A DNA stretch of 44,757 nucleotides, taken from the NCBI GenBank assembly GCA_028281865.1, contig JANQJB010000030.1:1-44757 (forward strand). The letters run 5' to 3'. The position numbers were made by a program, and so were the translations under genes. The notes below the pieces were generated by a model. That model saw only the letters and a list, made by a program, of their open reading frames with translations. It did not search any database and was not told the origin of the DNA. Shown piece by piece: positions 9,522 to 18,070 of this stretch. Position 1 is the stretch's first letter. Each line of letters starts with the position of its first letter. Source of the DNA: Marinagarivorans sp. (GTDB lineage: Bacteria > Pseudomonadota > Gammaproteobacteria > Pseudomonadales > Cellvibrionaceae).

Positions 9522-11663
9522 ATGCGCTTTATATGGTTGATTATTTTGCTAATAGCAAATAATGCCGTTGCCGATTGTTATTTTAATCAGAAGCAGTTTC
9601 CAGAAGACTATATAGCACTCTATAAAAAAAGCGTCGATCAATATCGTGATTCACTAAAACTCTGCCTCAGAGACTCAGAGTTTTCAGCAAAATTAGATAA
9701 TTACGTTGTTACAGCGCTAAAAAAAATAGATAGCGTTCGGGGCATTGACGAAGAAGTTAAACAAAATTTTGCGTTAATTAAAACCAGTCTGCTATTGCTT
9801 GCCGAGTCAGGAAACCCTTCGGCACAGCACAACTATGCGGCTATATATAATGCCAAAGCGGGAAGCACTCTGTCTCGCTTAAATTCTTCAGATCTTTATA
9901 CATTTTCTTATTGGACCCGTAAAGCCGCGTCGAATCGAGAACCGCGTTCGCTTTACAATCTCGCAATGCGTATGCGCGAAACGATATATCTGCCTTTTAT
10001 TGATCAAGATTTTACCATGGCGGATAAAATTATAAGAACGTTAATTGCACAATATGACGAGTTAGATGGAGTATTATCGATATCAAAACAGCGGCTTGCT
10101 AATCAAGTATTTGTTAAGTGTGAACCTGAAAATGAAAAATATAAAACCGAATGCGAAAAATTAAAAAATAAAACGCTTATCAGCTCTGATTACGCGAAGC
10201 TGGCGCCGAACCAGGAGTTTAAAAGGCCACTGGTATTTGTGGGTGGTATTGGCGATACACCGGGATTAACTAACGTCAAGATGGTTTTATATCCGAACGG
10301 TGCCAGAGTTAAAGGATATTACCTCTATGACCATGCGTATGTTAAGTGGAAAGCGACGCTGCGTATAGAGGGTTTATTTGACGATGGAAGAGTAAATTTA
10401 GACGTTTATGATCAAGCAGGAAAGGCAATTGAAAAATTTACCGGAAGTTATAAAAAATCGGCGAGTTCTACTTATATTATGGAACTAAAATGGTTGGCTG
10501 ATAAGCGAGAAGCAAAAGCTTTTTTTTATAGTCACACTTTGCTGGATTTTAACTTGACGTGCGACGAAATGGAGACTTTTGGCGCACTTGCATTTAATTT
10601 GACTCGTGGGGATTTAGGTTCGGGTAGAGGTTCTAGTAAAAAAGTGGATTATCAGTGTCCATCTGCAATTTATAATGCGTTAGATTTTACTGAACTAAAA
10701 AAGATAGCCGATGATATTCGCGGGGAGGGCAGGAGTATATGTTCTGGCTCAATTCGTTATGTTTATAGGCGCGCTTTCTACTACGGTTTATTGCAGTTAA
10801 GTTTTTATAATTTTCACGACGGTAACTTTAGAGAATACTTACAAACTTGGCGGGATCCAACCGTTGCAGAGGAAAACTTACAGCGTTGGTCCTCAAAAGG
10901 TATTTACTCGAAGAGAAAGTACGATAGTCTTAGCGAAGAGTTGATACGCTTAAGACCCGAGGTGGAGCAATATGTAACGCAACGTTATAGCCTAGATGCA
11001 AGGAACAGCAAATTGCTGACGAATTTTATATTGGGCGAATATTTAATTTGGGCCGCTGGTAATGATCTCCACACAAAAGATCACTTTTTTTATAAGGATA
11101 AAACGTTTCAGGAGGTCATCAACCATCTGAAAAACAATCCAGAACAGAGTTTCTCGATATTGTCGCAGGCGCTGTTGCATAAAGCTGATATCGACCAACT
11201 GACTGCTATTCTCGCGTTTGAAAAATCGCTGAATGATCATCCCGAAAGTCCTCTTTCGTTAGCGGTGGAAGACCTTGAGGTTATAAATTTTTTACTAGAG
11301 GCGGGTGCCGATGTCAATCATCAGAATATTTTTGGAAAAACACCACTTTTTTACGCGATTCAATTTAATCAACACGACGTTGTTCGCCGATTGATTGAGC
11401 TGGGTGCCGACGTTAATCACCGCTACAAGTCTAAGAAAGAATTTGGCTATCACTGCGAATATAATCTTGTTCACACACTGCGAACGCCGTTGATGCATGC
11501 GGCTCAGCATGCTGATCTTGCCATGGTAAAACTACTGCTTGAGAACGGTGCGAAGCATTCATTAAAAGACGAAGCCGGTTATAGCGCTTTGCAGTATGCT
11601 AAAAAGGCGGAAAATACGGAGGTTTTCAAGCATTTGTTTGAATTACTGCCATACCGCAAATAA
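9522..11663 (+). CDS. Exported protein with Sel1-like and C-terminal ankyrin repeats
   Basis: A 713-residue product. ATG 9522 is preferred over an in-frame TTG at 9501 because AAGGA at 9508-9512 is well spaced and the protein then opens with a compact Sec signal (MRFIWLIILLIANNAVA, cut before DCYF). Residues of about 95-155 contain Sel1-like helices (LAESGNPSAQHNYA, YWTRKAA, SLYNLAM). The middle (about 230-560) is not recognised and holds several Cys. Residues of about 578-713 are ankyrin repeats (FLLEAGADVNHQN, FGKTPLFYAI, RLIELGADVNH, TPLMHAAQHADLAMVKLLLENGA). Both repeat types are protein-binding scaffolds; a periplasmic or envelope location is inferred from the signal peptide. It is separated from its neighbours by 233 and 281 bp, so it is probably transcribed alone. 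No enzymatic motif was seen. Confidence 0.82.
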   Translation: MRFIWLIILLIANNAVADCYFNQKQFPEDYIALYKKSVDQYRDSLKLCLRDSEFSAKLDNYVVTALKKIDSVRGIDEEVKQNFALIKTSLLLLAESGNPSAQHNYAAIYNAKAGSTLSRLNSSDLYTFSYWTRKAASNREPRSLYNLAMRMRETIYLPFIDQDFTMADKIIRTLIAQYDELDGVLSISKQRLANQVFVKCEPENEKYKTECEKLKNKTLISSDYAKLAPNQEFKRPLVFVGGIGDTPGLTNVKMVLYPNGARVKGYYLYDHAYVKWKATLRIEGLFDDGRVNLDVYDQAGKAIEKFTGSYKKSASSTYIMELKWLADKREAKAFFYSHTLLDFNLTCDEMETFGALAFNLTRGDLGSGRGSSKKVDYQCPSAIYNALDFTELKKIADDIRGEGRSICSGSIRYVYRRAFYYGLLQLSFYNFHDGNFREYLQTWRDPTVAEENLQRWSSKGIYSKRKYDSLSEELIRLRPEVEQYVTQRYSLDARNSKLLTNFILGEYLIWAAGNDLHTKDHFFYKDKTFQEVINHLKNNPEQSFSILSQALLHKADIDQLTAILAFEKSLNDHPESPLSLAVEDLEVINFLLEAGADVNHQNIFGKTPLFYAIQFNQHDVVRRLIELGADVNHRYKSKKEFGYHCEYNLVHTLRTPLMHAAQHADLAMVKLLLENGAKHSLKDEAGYSALQYAKKAENTEVFKHLFELLPYRK

Positions 11664-11944
11664 GAAGTAGGCAGGTTAGAGCGATAGGTTCCGGTGACAC
11701 TTAAAGTAGCTTTTTACAAAGGCTATACCGATTTACAAGAGCGATGCCGATTCCGCCATAGCTTAGAGTTACCGGAATTTCTGACATCAGGCTTAGACAG
11801 CACCCATTTATTTGGCTACCACACGTCTAATTTTCGGGCCAGTTGCGCAAAATTGGCTTATTAGTGAATGTATCGCGTTGCCGAATTCATAGGATAACGG
11901 TTAAAATCCGAGGCCTGAGGATTTCTTAGAGCGGGAATTTCATT

Positions 11945-13021
11945 ATGGCAGCGGCAGCTTATAATGCTCATACGATTTCGATACGCAGGGCGCTGATCGG
12001 CGGTGAGGCTTGTGGGGTCGATCCAATTGAAGTTTGCGAAGCGGCTCACTTACCCGATTCTGTGTTGCCCTCTCTGCTAGGTGGCTCAGCGGTACTAGCG
12101 GAAGCGCCGAGCGAAAAAAAGCGCTCGGCCGCAAATAATCTCTTACCGTATTCCTATTACTCGGCCGTTTGGTCTTACTTAACGTCTCGTGTTCCAGAAA
12201 CAAAGCTCAGTTTAACGGCCATTGACAAGTTTTGCCCAGAGGGCTTTGGTCCGATTTGTTTTGCAGCTGTTACCGCTCCAACGCTCTATGACAGCATAAG
12301 ACAGGTGCTTTCGCACTTTATTGTTTTGACTAATAGAGGCGTTTGGGAAGAGCGTGTTTCCGCGGATGAAGTTACGTTTATATGGCGCAGTAAAGTCAAT
12401 TGCTCCGCGGAGAGTTCCACTGGCTTTGCTAACATCCTCGGAACTTGTAGAGGCATTGAAAGGGTAGCGGGGTCATATGCACCGGTTATTAAGCGTTATC
12501 ACTTTAAACTCGAAAAGCCATCCAATGGGCCTGACCTTTCAAGCGAATTAGATGTAGAAGTTCGATTTGGTGTAAAAGAAGACTCTTTTACCGTTAGCCG
12601 AGACAAGTTAGATATTATTCCTCCGTTTTCCAATTCGCCAATGAATGCATTTTTTATCAAGACACTGAAAAAAGAAGTGTCTGATTTGCACCTTGAGCGC
12701 GATATCGTTGTTCAGTTGCGCGACCTTATGTCACAGTTATCTGATTTTTCTGATGTGACGCTCGATAGCTTGAGTGATGAATTAAAAGTTTCATCGCGTA
12801 CGCTGCATAGGCGCTTAGATTTACTCGATACTTCTTTTTCATCAGAACTCGACGATGCACGTAAAGCTCGCGCATTAAAATTAATAACGACTGGTAATGA
12901 GAGCATGCTTGATATTGCGTATTCGTTAGGTTTTTCTTCCTCCAGCTCATTTACGCGCGCATTCAAACGGTGGTACCAAGCTACCCCGTTGGAAATCCGC
13001 CAAAAAGTTGCTGGGAACTAA
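11945..13021 (+). CDS. AraC-family transcriptional regulator (paralog 1)
   Basis: A 358-residue product. The N-terminal 200 or so residues resemble the AraC-type ligand-binding/dimerisation domain (PF12625-like; landmarks GFGPICFAAVTAPTLYDSIR and LTNRGVWEER). The C-terminal 80 residues form the double helix-turn-helix: LDSLSDELKVSSRTLHRRL for the first helix pair and MLDIAYSLGFSSSSSFTRAF then KRWYQATP for the second. GCGGGA at 11931-11936 precedes the ATG by 8 nt. The start is supported by alignment with the paralog 70 bp downstream, which shares the NAHTIS/NVHTIS opening. Its target is not known from sequence. The nearest plausible targets are its own promoter, the second paralog and the downstream Rhs genes; the ligand cannot be predicted. 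Confidence 0.88.
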   Translation: MAAAAYNAHTISIRRALIGGEACGVDPIEVCEAAHLPDSVLPSLLGGSAVLAEAPSEKKRSAANNLLPYSYYSAVWSYLTSRVPETKLSLTAIDKFCPEGFGPICFAAVTAPTLYDSIRQVLSHFIVLTNRGVWEERVSADEVTFIWRSKVNCSAESSTGFANILGTCRGIERVAGSYAPVIKRYHFKLEKPSNGPDLSSELDVEVRFGVKEDSFTVSRDKLDIIPPFSNSPMNAFFIKTLKKEVSDLHLERDIVVQLRDLMSQLSDFSDVTLDSLSDELKVSSRTLHRRLDLLDTSFSSELDDARKARALKLITTGNESMLDIAYSLGFSSSSSFTRAFKRWYQATPLEIRQKVAGN

Positions 13022-13091
13022 AATTTTACGGATCGATATTATTTCCTTTCAATATGGATAGCCGGCAAGGGCTTGGAATTTTTTACATACT

Positions 13092-14159
13092 ATGTCTGCT
13101 TTTAATGTTCACACTATATCGTTAAAGCGAATATTAATTGGAGCGCAGGCTTGCGGCGTAGATCCTATGGACGTTTGTGGGAAAGCGCGAATTCCGCTTG
13201 AGGTGTCTCAAGTACTCGCCGGCGGTCCAGATTTATCTCAACAAGCTGAAGGAGCTAATTGTTCTAACACGCCGAATTATCTACCTATTAATTACCACTC
13301 ATCGTTGTGGTCATCGTTAACCTCATGGTTACCAACAACAGAACTGTGCATTTCATCGCTAAACAATTTTCCTTCAACAGGCTTTGGACCAATTTACTTT
13401 GCTGCGATTACGGCACCTAGTCTGTATGAAAGTATTAGGCAAATTTTGTCTCACTATGTTCTTTTAACAAATAGAGGGTATTGGGAAGAGCGTGCCTCGT
13501 TAAATGAGGTTACCTTTGTTTGGCATCGCAAAATTAATTATGTGGCAGAAAATTTCGCTGAAATTTCTAATCTACTCGGTGCTGGCAAAAGCATTACGGA
13601 AGTCGCTGGCCTACATACCCCCGTTATAAGCCGATATAATTTTAAAGCTGAAAAACCTTTAGTCGGTCCGGATTTATCATATGAGCTAGATGCGGAAATT
13701 CACTTTGGGTCTCAAGAAGATTCTTTTACGGTAAGCAGAGACAAACTTGATATTGTTCCGCCGATGACAAATACGGCTATGAATGCTTTTTTTGTCAACA
13801 CGCTGAGAGAAGAAGTTGCGGCGTTGAATTGTGATAGCAATGCCGCAGTGAAGATACGCGAGCTTATCGCAGATAAGAGAGACTTAGCGAATGTTTCACT
13901 TGAAAGTCTTAGCGACGAATTAAAAGTTTCTCCGCGTACACTATATAGACGTCTAGATTCATTAAACACCTCCTTTTCTTCCGAACTTGACGACGCAAGA
14001 AAAACACGTGCTCTAAAGCTGGTTACTACCAGTAATCAGAGTATGCTCAATATTGCTCACTCACTGGGTTTCTCTTCATCTAGCGCATTTGCACGCGCAT
14101 TCAAACGTTGGTATCAATCTTCACCACAGCAAGCTCGACATAACGTCACAAAAATTTAA
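13092..14159 (+). CDS. AraC-family transcriptional regulator (paralog 2)
   Basis: A 355-residue product, similar to the preceding regulator along its whole length (shared GFGPIYFAAITAPSLYESIR, LTNRG.WEER, SFTVSRDKLDI, SDELKVS.RTL.RRLD). This points to a local tandem duplication. The C-terminal AraC helix-turn-helix is intact, with MLNIAHSLGFSSSSAFARAF then KRWYQSSP. The ATG has only a weak ribosome-binding site (GGA about 15 nt upstream), so it may depend on readthrough translation from paralog 1, 70 bp away. A ten-base-pair AT hairpin overlaps its stop. It lies 452 bp before Rhs locus 1 in the same direction. Control of that locus is a reasonable guess from position only. Confidence 0.87.
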   Translation: MSAFNVHTISLKRILIGAQACGVDPMDVCGKARIPLEVSQVLAGGPDLSQQAEGANCSNTPNYLPINYHSSLWSSLTSWLPTTELCISSLNNFPSTGFGPIYFAAITAPSLYESIRQILSHYVLLTNRGYWEERASLNEVTFVWHRKINYVAENFAEISNLLGAGKSITEVAGLHTPVISRYNFKAEKPLVGPDLSYELDAEIHFGSQEDSFTVSRDKLDIVPPMTNTAMNAFFVNTLREEVAALNCDSNAAVKIRELIADKRDLANVSLESLSDELKVSPRTLYRRLDSLNTSFSSELDDARKTRALKLVTTSNQSMLNIAHSLGFSSSSAFARAFKRWYQSSPQQARHNVTKI

Positions 14160-14180
14160 TATTTATTTTCATATTAAATT
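14153..14180 (+). terminator. Possible weak AT-rich terminator hairpin
   Basis: A perfect 10-bp inverted repeat (AATTTAATAT at 14153-14162 and ATATTAAATT at 14171-14180, loop of 8) overlaps the regulator stop codon and is followed by TCTCTATTT. The stem has no G or C and the T-tract is interrupted, so termination would be inefficient. Confidence 0.35.
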
Positions 14181-14248
14181 TCTCTATTTCACTTCAGATT
14201 TATGCCTTCTGAACGAACTGGCTCAATAACTACTTGGCTTTTTTTGTC

Positions 14249-14294
14249 TTGTCTATTTAAGGTAAGTTTTTGGCAATTTAGGTGAAGAAAAGTC
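14249..14294 (+). promoter_or_regulatory. 46-bp box shared by the leaders of both Rhs loci (copy 1)
   Basis: It aligns without gaps to 24963-25008. Both begin TTGTC, then have TTTAAG, then the common core TTTTTGGCAATTTAGGT, then AAGAAAA and TC. It ends about 318 nt before the B1 start codon; the second copy ends about 294 nt before the giant Rhs start. It lies in non-coding DNA in both places, so conservation suggests a promoter or regulator-binding function. No consensus sigma site was recognised. Confidence 0.55.
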
Positions 14295-14558
14295 GGTTCT
14301 GATTTTATATTGTTTTTATATATTGCTGACCGGATAGGCGTTGTCATAAAAGTATCATATTAGTTTGACTTTGTCATCAAGTTGTAACAATTGATGTAAA
14401 AAAAATATAAAAATATTTTTCTTATCTATTTAAAAAAGATGTTATCTCTTTTTAAGCAGAGATTTTTTTAGTTTGTAATCGATATTTTGTATTTCGAATA
14501 AATAGCTACGAATAATATAGATAATTTAAGATATACGTTAAGTAATTTATAAAAAGAT

Positions 14559-14594
14559 GAATCACGTTGCACCAGCAATGAGTCATGTAATTAG
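14559..14594 (+). pseudogene. Scar: last 12 codons of an Rhs front-half (A) gene
   Basis: Read in frame, this gives ESRCTSNESCN and a stop. It matches the last residues of A2 ([11 protein letters not shown], stop at 21777-21779) and A1 (EPRTSSNENCN). The nucleotides AATGAGTCATGTAA are identical to A2, and the following 17 nt up to the ATG (GAATAGGAGCGACAAAA) are identical to the A2-B2 junction. Upstream similarity fades quickly and reads through a stop. It is a remnant of an A gene once located before B1. Confidence 0.8.
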
Positions 14595-14611
14595 GAATAG
14601 GAGCGACAAAA

Positions 14612-17600
14612 ATGAGTATTAGAAATTTAAGTTCGATAAATTTCAAAAGAGTATCAGCCTGCTTTATTTCTGCCTTGCTGATTCATGTACCGTTTTCGGC
14701 TTATGCGCAAGTTGCCAACCAGGAGACTGTTTACACCTATACAGCGGATGGTTTGATTGAAACACAAGACGGGCCACGTCCGATTGGCGATGCAAGTGAT
14801 ATTACACGTCATGAATATGATCCCACAACGCGTTATTTAAATAAAACCATCAGTGCGTGGGGTAGCCCGGTTGCGCAAGCCGAAGAATATTTAGACCACA
14901 ACGGTCGTGGCCTTCCAGAAACGATTGTTGACCCCAATGGTATTCAAACAAAATTGGAGTACCATCCGCGTGGTTGGTTGACAAAAGTTACAATCAAACA
15001 TCCCACCAATACGTCTCTTGATTCTGTTACTGAATATAAATATAACGGCCGTGGAGAACGCATCTGCGAAATATCGCCCGAAGGTGATAAGACGATCATG
15101 CTCTACAACGCCGCAGGCCACATGGAAGGTAAGATTGAAGGCGCGAATAATTGCGATACAACACTAAATTCAAGCGGTTTTCTAAAAAAATATACACTTA
15201 ATGCCAATGGCGATATTGAAACTGAAACGTATTATCAGGGCTTAAGCGAAACTGACCCAGTTACCTACGTGGTGACAAGGGATTATGACGAGTTAGGTCG
15301 TGTGATGGATGTAACGGGCAACAACGGACAGAACACGCATTTTGATTATGACGGTAATGGTTTTATCACGAAGCAAATAGAAACCAAAAATGCCAGCGGT
15401 GGCACACGCCAAACAGAATATACACCCGATAATCACGGCCGTTTGAAAATCACCAAAGACGCCCACGGAAATGACACCGTTAACCATTACACCAACCAAG
15501 ATGAAATGGATAAGGTGACCGACGCGCGAACCAATGAAACGGATTATGACTACGACGCCTACGGCAATGTTGAAACGTTAGATAGTCCGGATGCGGGTTT
15601 TGAATCGTTTAAATATGATGAAGCGAATAATCTGACGCATGTTTATGCCGATGCTGCGCAGAATAATTTAAAACGCAGTTATACCTACGATGCGTTGAAC
15701 CGTGTAACCAGCATTAGCTACCCGAATAACACGGCGGAAAACGTCACCTATTATTACGATAATTACAGCATGGACCCGCCGTTTGATTGGTGGGCGCCGG
15801 TGATTCCTCATTACCCCATCGGTCGTTTAACCGGTATCGACCACGAGCACGGCAAAATTCGTTATTACTATGATGAACGCGGCAATGTCATTCAACAAAA
15901 CGATACGATTATTAACGTCGAGTTTGATGGTGCGCAAGTGCTTGTGACCCACTACACCTATCGTTTGGATAATCAAGTTAAAACTATCACGTATCCAACC
16001 GGCTTAATTGCTACATACGATTACAACAGTCAGGCTCGAGTCAATCGTATTACGGTTAATTATTCCGGTAGAGAAAGTCATACACAGAACCAAGTCCACG
16101 TGGTTGTGGATAATGTGGAATATATGCCTTTTGGTCCAGCAAAGAAAATTGTTTATGGCAATGGCATTACGGTAGAAAAAGATTACGACAACGACTACCG
16201 GCTTGATGTTGTACGTATAAAAGAAAATGGCACGATTATCGAGCATTTCGATTATGAGTATGACCATGTTAATCATATTGTGGATATTATTAATGTACTC
16301 GATAGCACGAAAAACTTTAATTATGGCTATGACGATTTAGATCGCCTTACCAGTGAAAATAGCGCGGCGTTGCAACATCTTAATTTAGATCCGCGTAATT
16401 TAGTTTACCAATATGACGCGGTGGGAAATCGTACAAGTTTTACTTACGAAGAAAACGGTCCTTATTTTCCCTTTTGGAATCTTTTCTATGAACTGGGCAG
16501 TAACCGCATTACGAACATAGCGCATAACGTTGGGGCGAGCCCTGACGGTTACAGTTATGATGACGAGGGTAATATTTTCAAGCGAAATCGTCAAAAAGCG
16601 GAACTGAATTGCGATGTTGATTATTGGGATGAGTTTGATTACAACGAAGCGGGTCGTATGGTGAAAGCTAATGTGAAATACGAACGCGTTTGTGGAGACA
16701 GTGAGTGGGATAGCAATCAAGATCATTATTATCGCTATAATCCGCTTGGTTTAAGAACGCAAAAAAGACTGTTTAGAGACTGGGTACTTAATAATGGTAC
16801 ACGTTATACCTATGGCTATAACTTACAGGGTCAATTAATTTATGAAGCCCATGTACATGTTGTTTCTAATACAGTGGCGTTCTCGGGTCTTCCTCGATTA
16901 AAACAATGGATCTATTTAAACGGCGAGCCGATCGCGCAATTTACGGAAATTGAAGATTATGATGAAGAGGGAAATTATGAAGACCCGAAATTAAGCACAT
17001 TTTACGTGAATCATGTGGGCGTGCCGGCGCTGGGTTATGACGAAAACGGAGTGAATAACTGGGACATTATTCAAGATGCTTTTGGCAAGCTTGCGCGTAC
17101 GCGCAATAGCAATGGAGTTCAACCGACGCATAGTCCGCTTCCACCATTTCGTTTTGCAGGCCAGTATTATGATTTTGAAACTCAACTGCACTACAACTGG
17201 CATCGCTATTATGATCCTTATACAGGACGGTATTTGACCAGTGATCCTCTGGGCTTAGAAGGTGGCATTAATACCTATGTTTACAGTTTGAACAGCCCAT
17301 CGAAATACACCGATCCACTTGGCCTCGAGCCTTTTGATCCAGGAAAACCTCCTGCGGATCCTACCCCCAATCATCCAGCTCGACCGATACCTCTGCCACT
17401 TGTTCAGCCAATAGTAATACCGTGGAAGCCACCAGCCTTTGATATAGCTAAATATTGTCCACCCTATTTTAATGTGGGTAATGGCCTCATACCGTTGGTT
17501 AAAGAGAAAAAAGTTGCGTGTCACGTGTTTTGCAATTATCACGGATGGGTTACTCGGAGTTTGGACCTACAGTCGCAAACACACACTTATAACAATTATC

Positions 17601-17656
17601 ATAAATTCGTACATATTGAATTAACAGAAGAGGAGTGTGAGGAGTGTGAGGATTAG
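14612..17656 (+). CDS. Exported Rhs back-half protein B1 (YD repeats, Rhs core, variable tail)
   Basis: A 1014-residue product with a Sec signal (FISALLIHVPFSAYA, cut before QVANQ). Residues of about 35-840 are YD-type repeats ([42 protein letters not shown]). The Rhs core lies at about 846-905 ([34 protein letters not shown], ending TDPLGL). The tail (about 906-1014) is unique to this copy: a Pro-rich linker, then CHVFCNYHGW and an acidic end EECEECED. In characterised Rhs proteins the shell encloses a C-terminal toxin that begins after the DPxGL motif; no known toxin fold was recognised here. The ribosome-binding site is AGGAATAGGAG. It is paralogous to B2 and overlaps the next small ORF by 20 nt. 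Confidence 0.87.
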   Translation: MSIRNLSSINFKRVSACFISALLIHVPFSAYAQVANQETVYTYTADGLIETQDGPRPIGDASDITRHEYDPTTRYLNKTISAWGSPVAQAEEYLDHNGRGLPETIVDPNGIQTKLEYHPRGWLTKVTIKHPTNTSLDSVTEYKYNGRGERICEISPEGDKTIMLYNAAGHMEGKIEGANNCDTTLNSSGFLKKYTLNANGDIETETYYQGLSETDPVTYVVTRDYDELGRVMDVTGNNGQNTHFDYDGNGFITKQIETKNASGGTRQTEYTPDNHGRLKITKDAHGNDTVNHYTNQDEMDKVTDARTNETDYDYDAYGNVETLDSPDAGFESFKYDEANNLTHVYADAAQNNLKRSYTYDALNRVTSISYPNNTAENVTYYYDNYSMDPPFDWWAPVIPHYPIGRLTGIDHEHGKIRYYYDERGNVIQQNDTIINVEFDGAQVLVTHYTYRLDNQVKTITYPTGLIATYDYNSQARVNRITVNYSGRESHTQNQVHVVVDNVEYMPFGPAKKIVYGNGITVEKDYDNDYRLDVVRIKENGTIIEHFDYEYDHVNHIVDIINVLDSTKNFNYGYDDLDRLTSENSAALQHLNLDPRNLVYQYDAVGNRTSFTYEENGPYFPFWNLFYELGSNRITNIAHNVGASPDGYSYDDEGNIFKRNRQKAELNCDVDYWDEFDYNEAGRMVKANVKYERVCGDSEWDSNQDHYYRYNPLGLRTQKRLFRDWVLNNGTRYTYGYNLQGQLIYEAHVHVVSNTVAFSGLPRLKQWIYLNGEPIAQFTEIEDYDEEGNYEDPKLSTFYVNHVGVPALGYDENGVNNWDIIQDAFGKLARTRNSNGVQPTHSPLPPFRFAGQYYDFETQLHYNWHRYYDPYTGRYLTSDPLGLEGGINTYVYSLNSPSKYTDPLGLEPFDPGKPPADPTPNHPARPIPLPLVQPIVIPWKPPAFDIAKYCPPYFNVGNGLIPLVKEKKVACHVFCNYHGWVTRSLDLQSQTHTYNNYHKFVHIELTEEECEECED

Positions 17657-17993
17657 AATATTTATTTATTTTTTAATCCAGATGCAAATTTATGCAGTAG
17701 GCACTGATGCTAGCGAATCCAACTTAAAGATAAATAGGGGAGAGCTTGTTCGTCCCCTACATTCTGTTCAATTGATAGATATTGATGAGGATGTTTGTAT
17801 CTCTTTTTTAAAAGGTAAAGCACATCTTCTTTTGCCTGAGGGAACAAATATGTTTTTGGCAGAGGGAAAAATTGTCAGACAAGGTGATCAGATCGAAGTA
17901 ATGGAAAACAGTGTTGTTGGTCTTGGGAGTGTGGAAGCATGCTCTGATACAGTGGTGTTTTTAAGCGGGAGCGCTTGGTATAAATTACATTAA
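17637..17993 (+). CDS. Small exported protein overlapping the B1 tail; candidate immunity/partner protein
   Basis: A 118-residue product starting at a GTG. A second in-frame GTG at 17646 has a better-placed AGGAG (17631-17635) and may be the real start. The frame overlaps the B1 stop by 20 nt, so translation is probably coupled. The first 20 or so residues are basic then hydrophobic (RIRIFIYFLIQMQIYAVG), like a short signal peptide or anchor. The rest is beta-rich with two Cys (EDVCISF, VEACSDT) and is faintly FecR-like (AEGKIVRQGDQIEV), but no family is assigned. The position directly after a variable Rhs tail is where cognate immunity genes are found in polymorphic toxin loci. A periplasmic immunity role is inference only. 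Confidence 0.6.
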   Translation: MRSVRIRIFIYFLIQMQIYAVGTDASESNLKINRGELVRPLHSVQLIDIDEDVCISFLKGKAHLLLPEGTNMFLAEGKIVRQGDQIEVMENSVVGLGSVEACSDTVVFLSGSAWYKLH

Positions 17994-18070
17994 ATAAGTT
18001 TTTTTGAGCGTAAAAATGCGCTTACTCCAAGGTTTTCAGTATTTTAAAATTAATTTAAACGGAGCGGGAT

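Larger units (their letters stand above)
14160..14611 (+). other. 452-bp AT-rich leader region before Rhs locus 1
   Basis: No gene was seen. The stretch is visibly more AT-rich than its neighbours. It holds a 46-bp box (14249-14294) shared with the leader of Rhs locus 2, two TTGTCAT direct repeats (14341 and 14371), an AT-only hairpin (14401-14420) and a scar of an Rhs front-half gene (14559-14594). The promoter is presumably here, but no convincing -35/-10 pair was identified. Confidence 0.6.

Noticed and set aside
17999-18022. Terminator between the small ORF and A1
   Set aside because: AGCG/CGCT is only a 4-bp stem and the T-run precedes it instead of following it.
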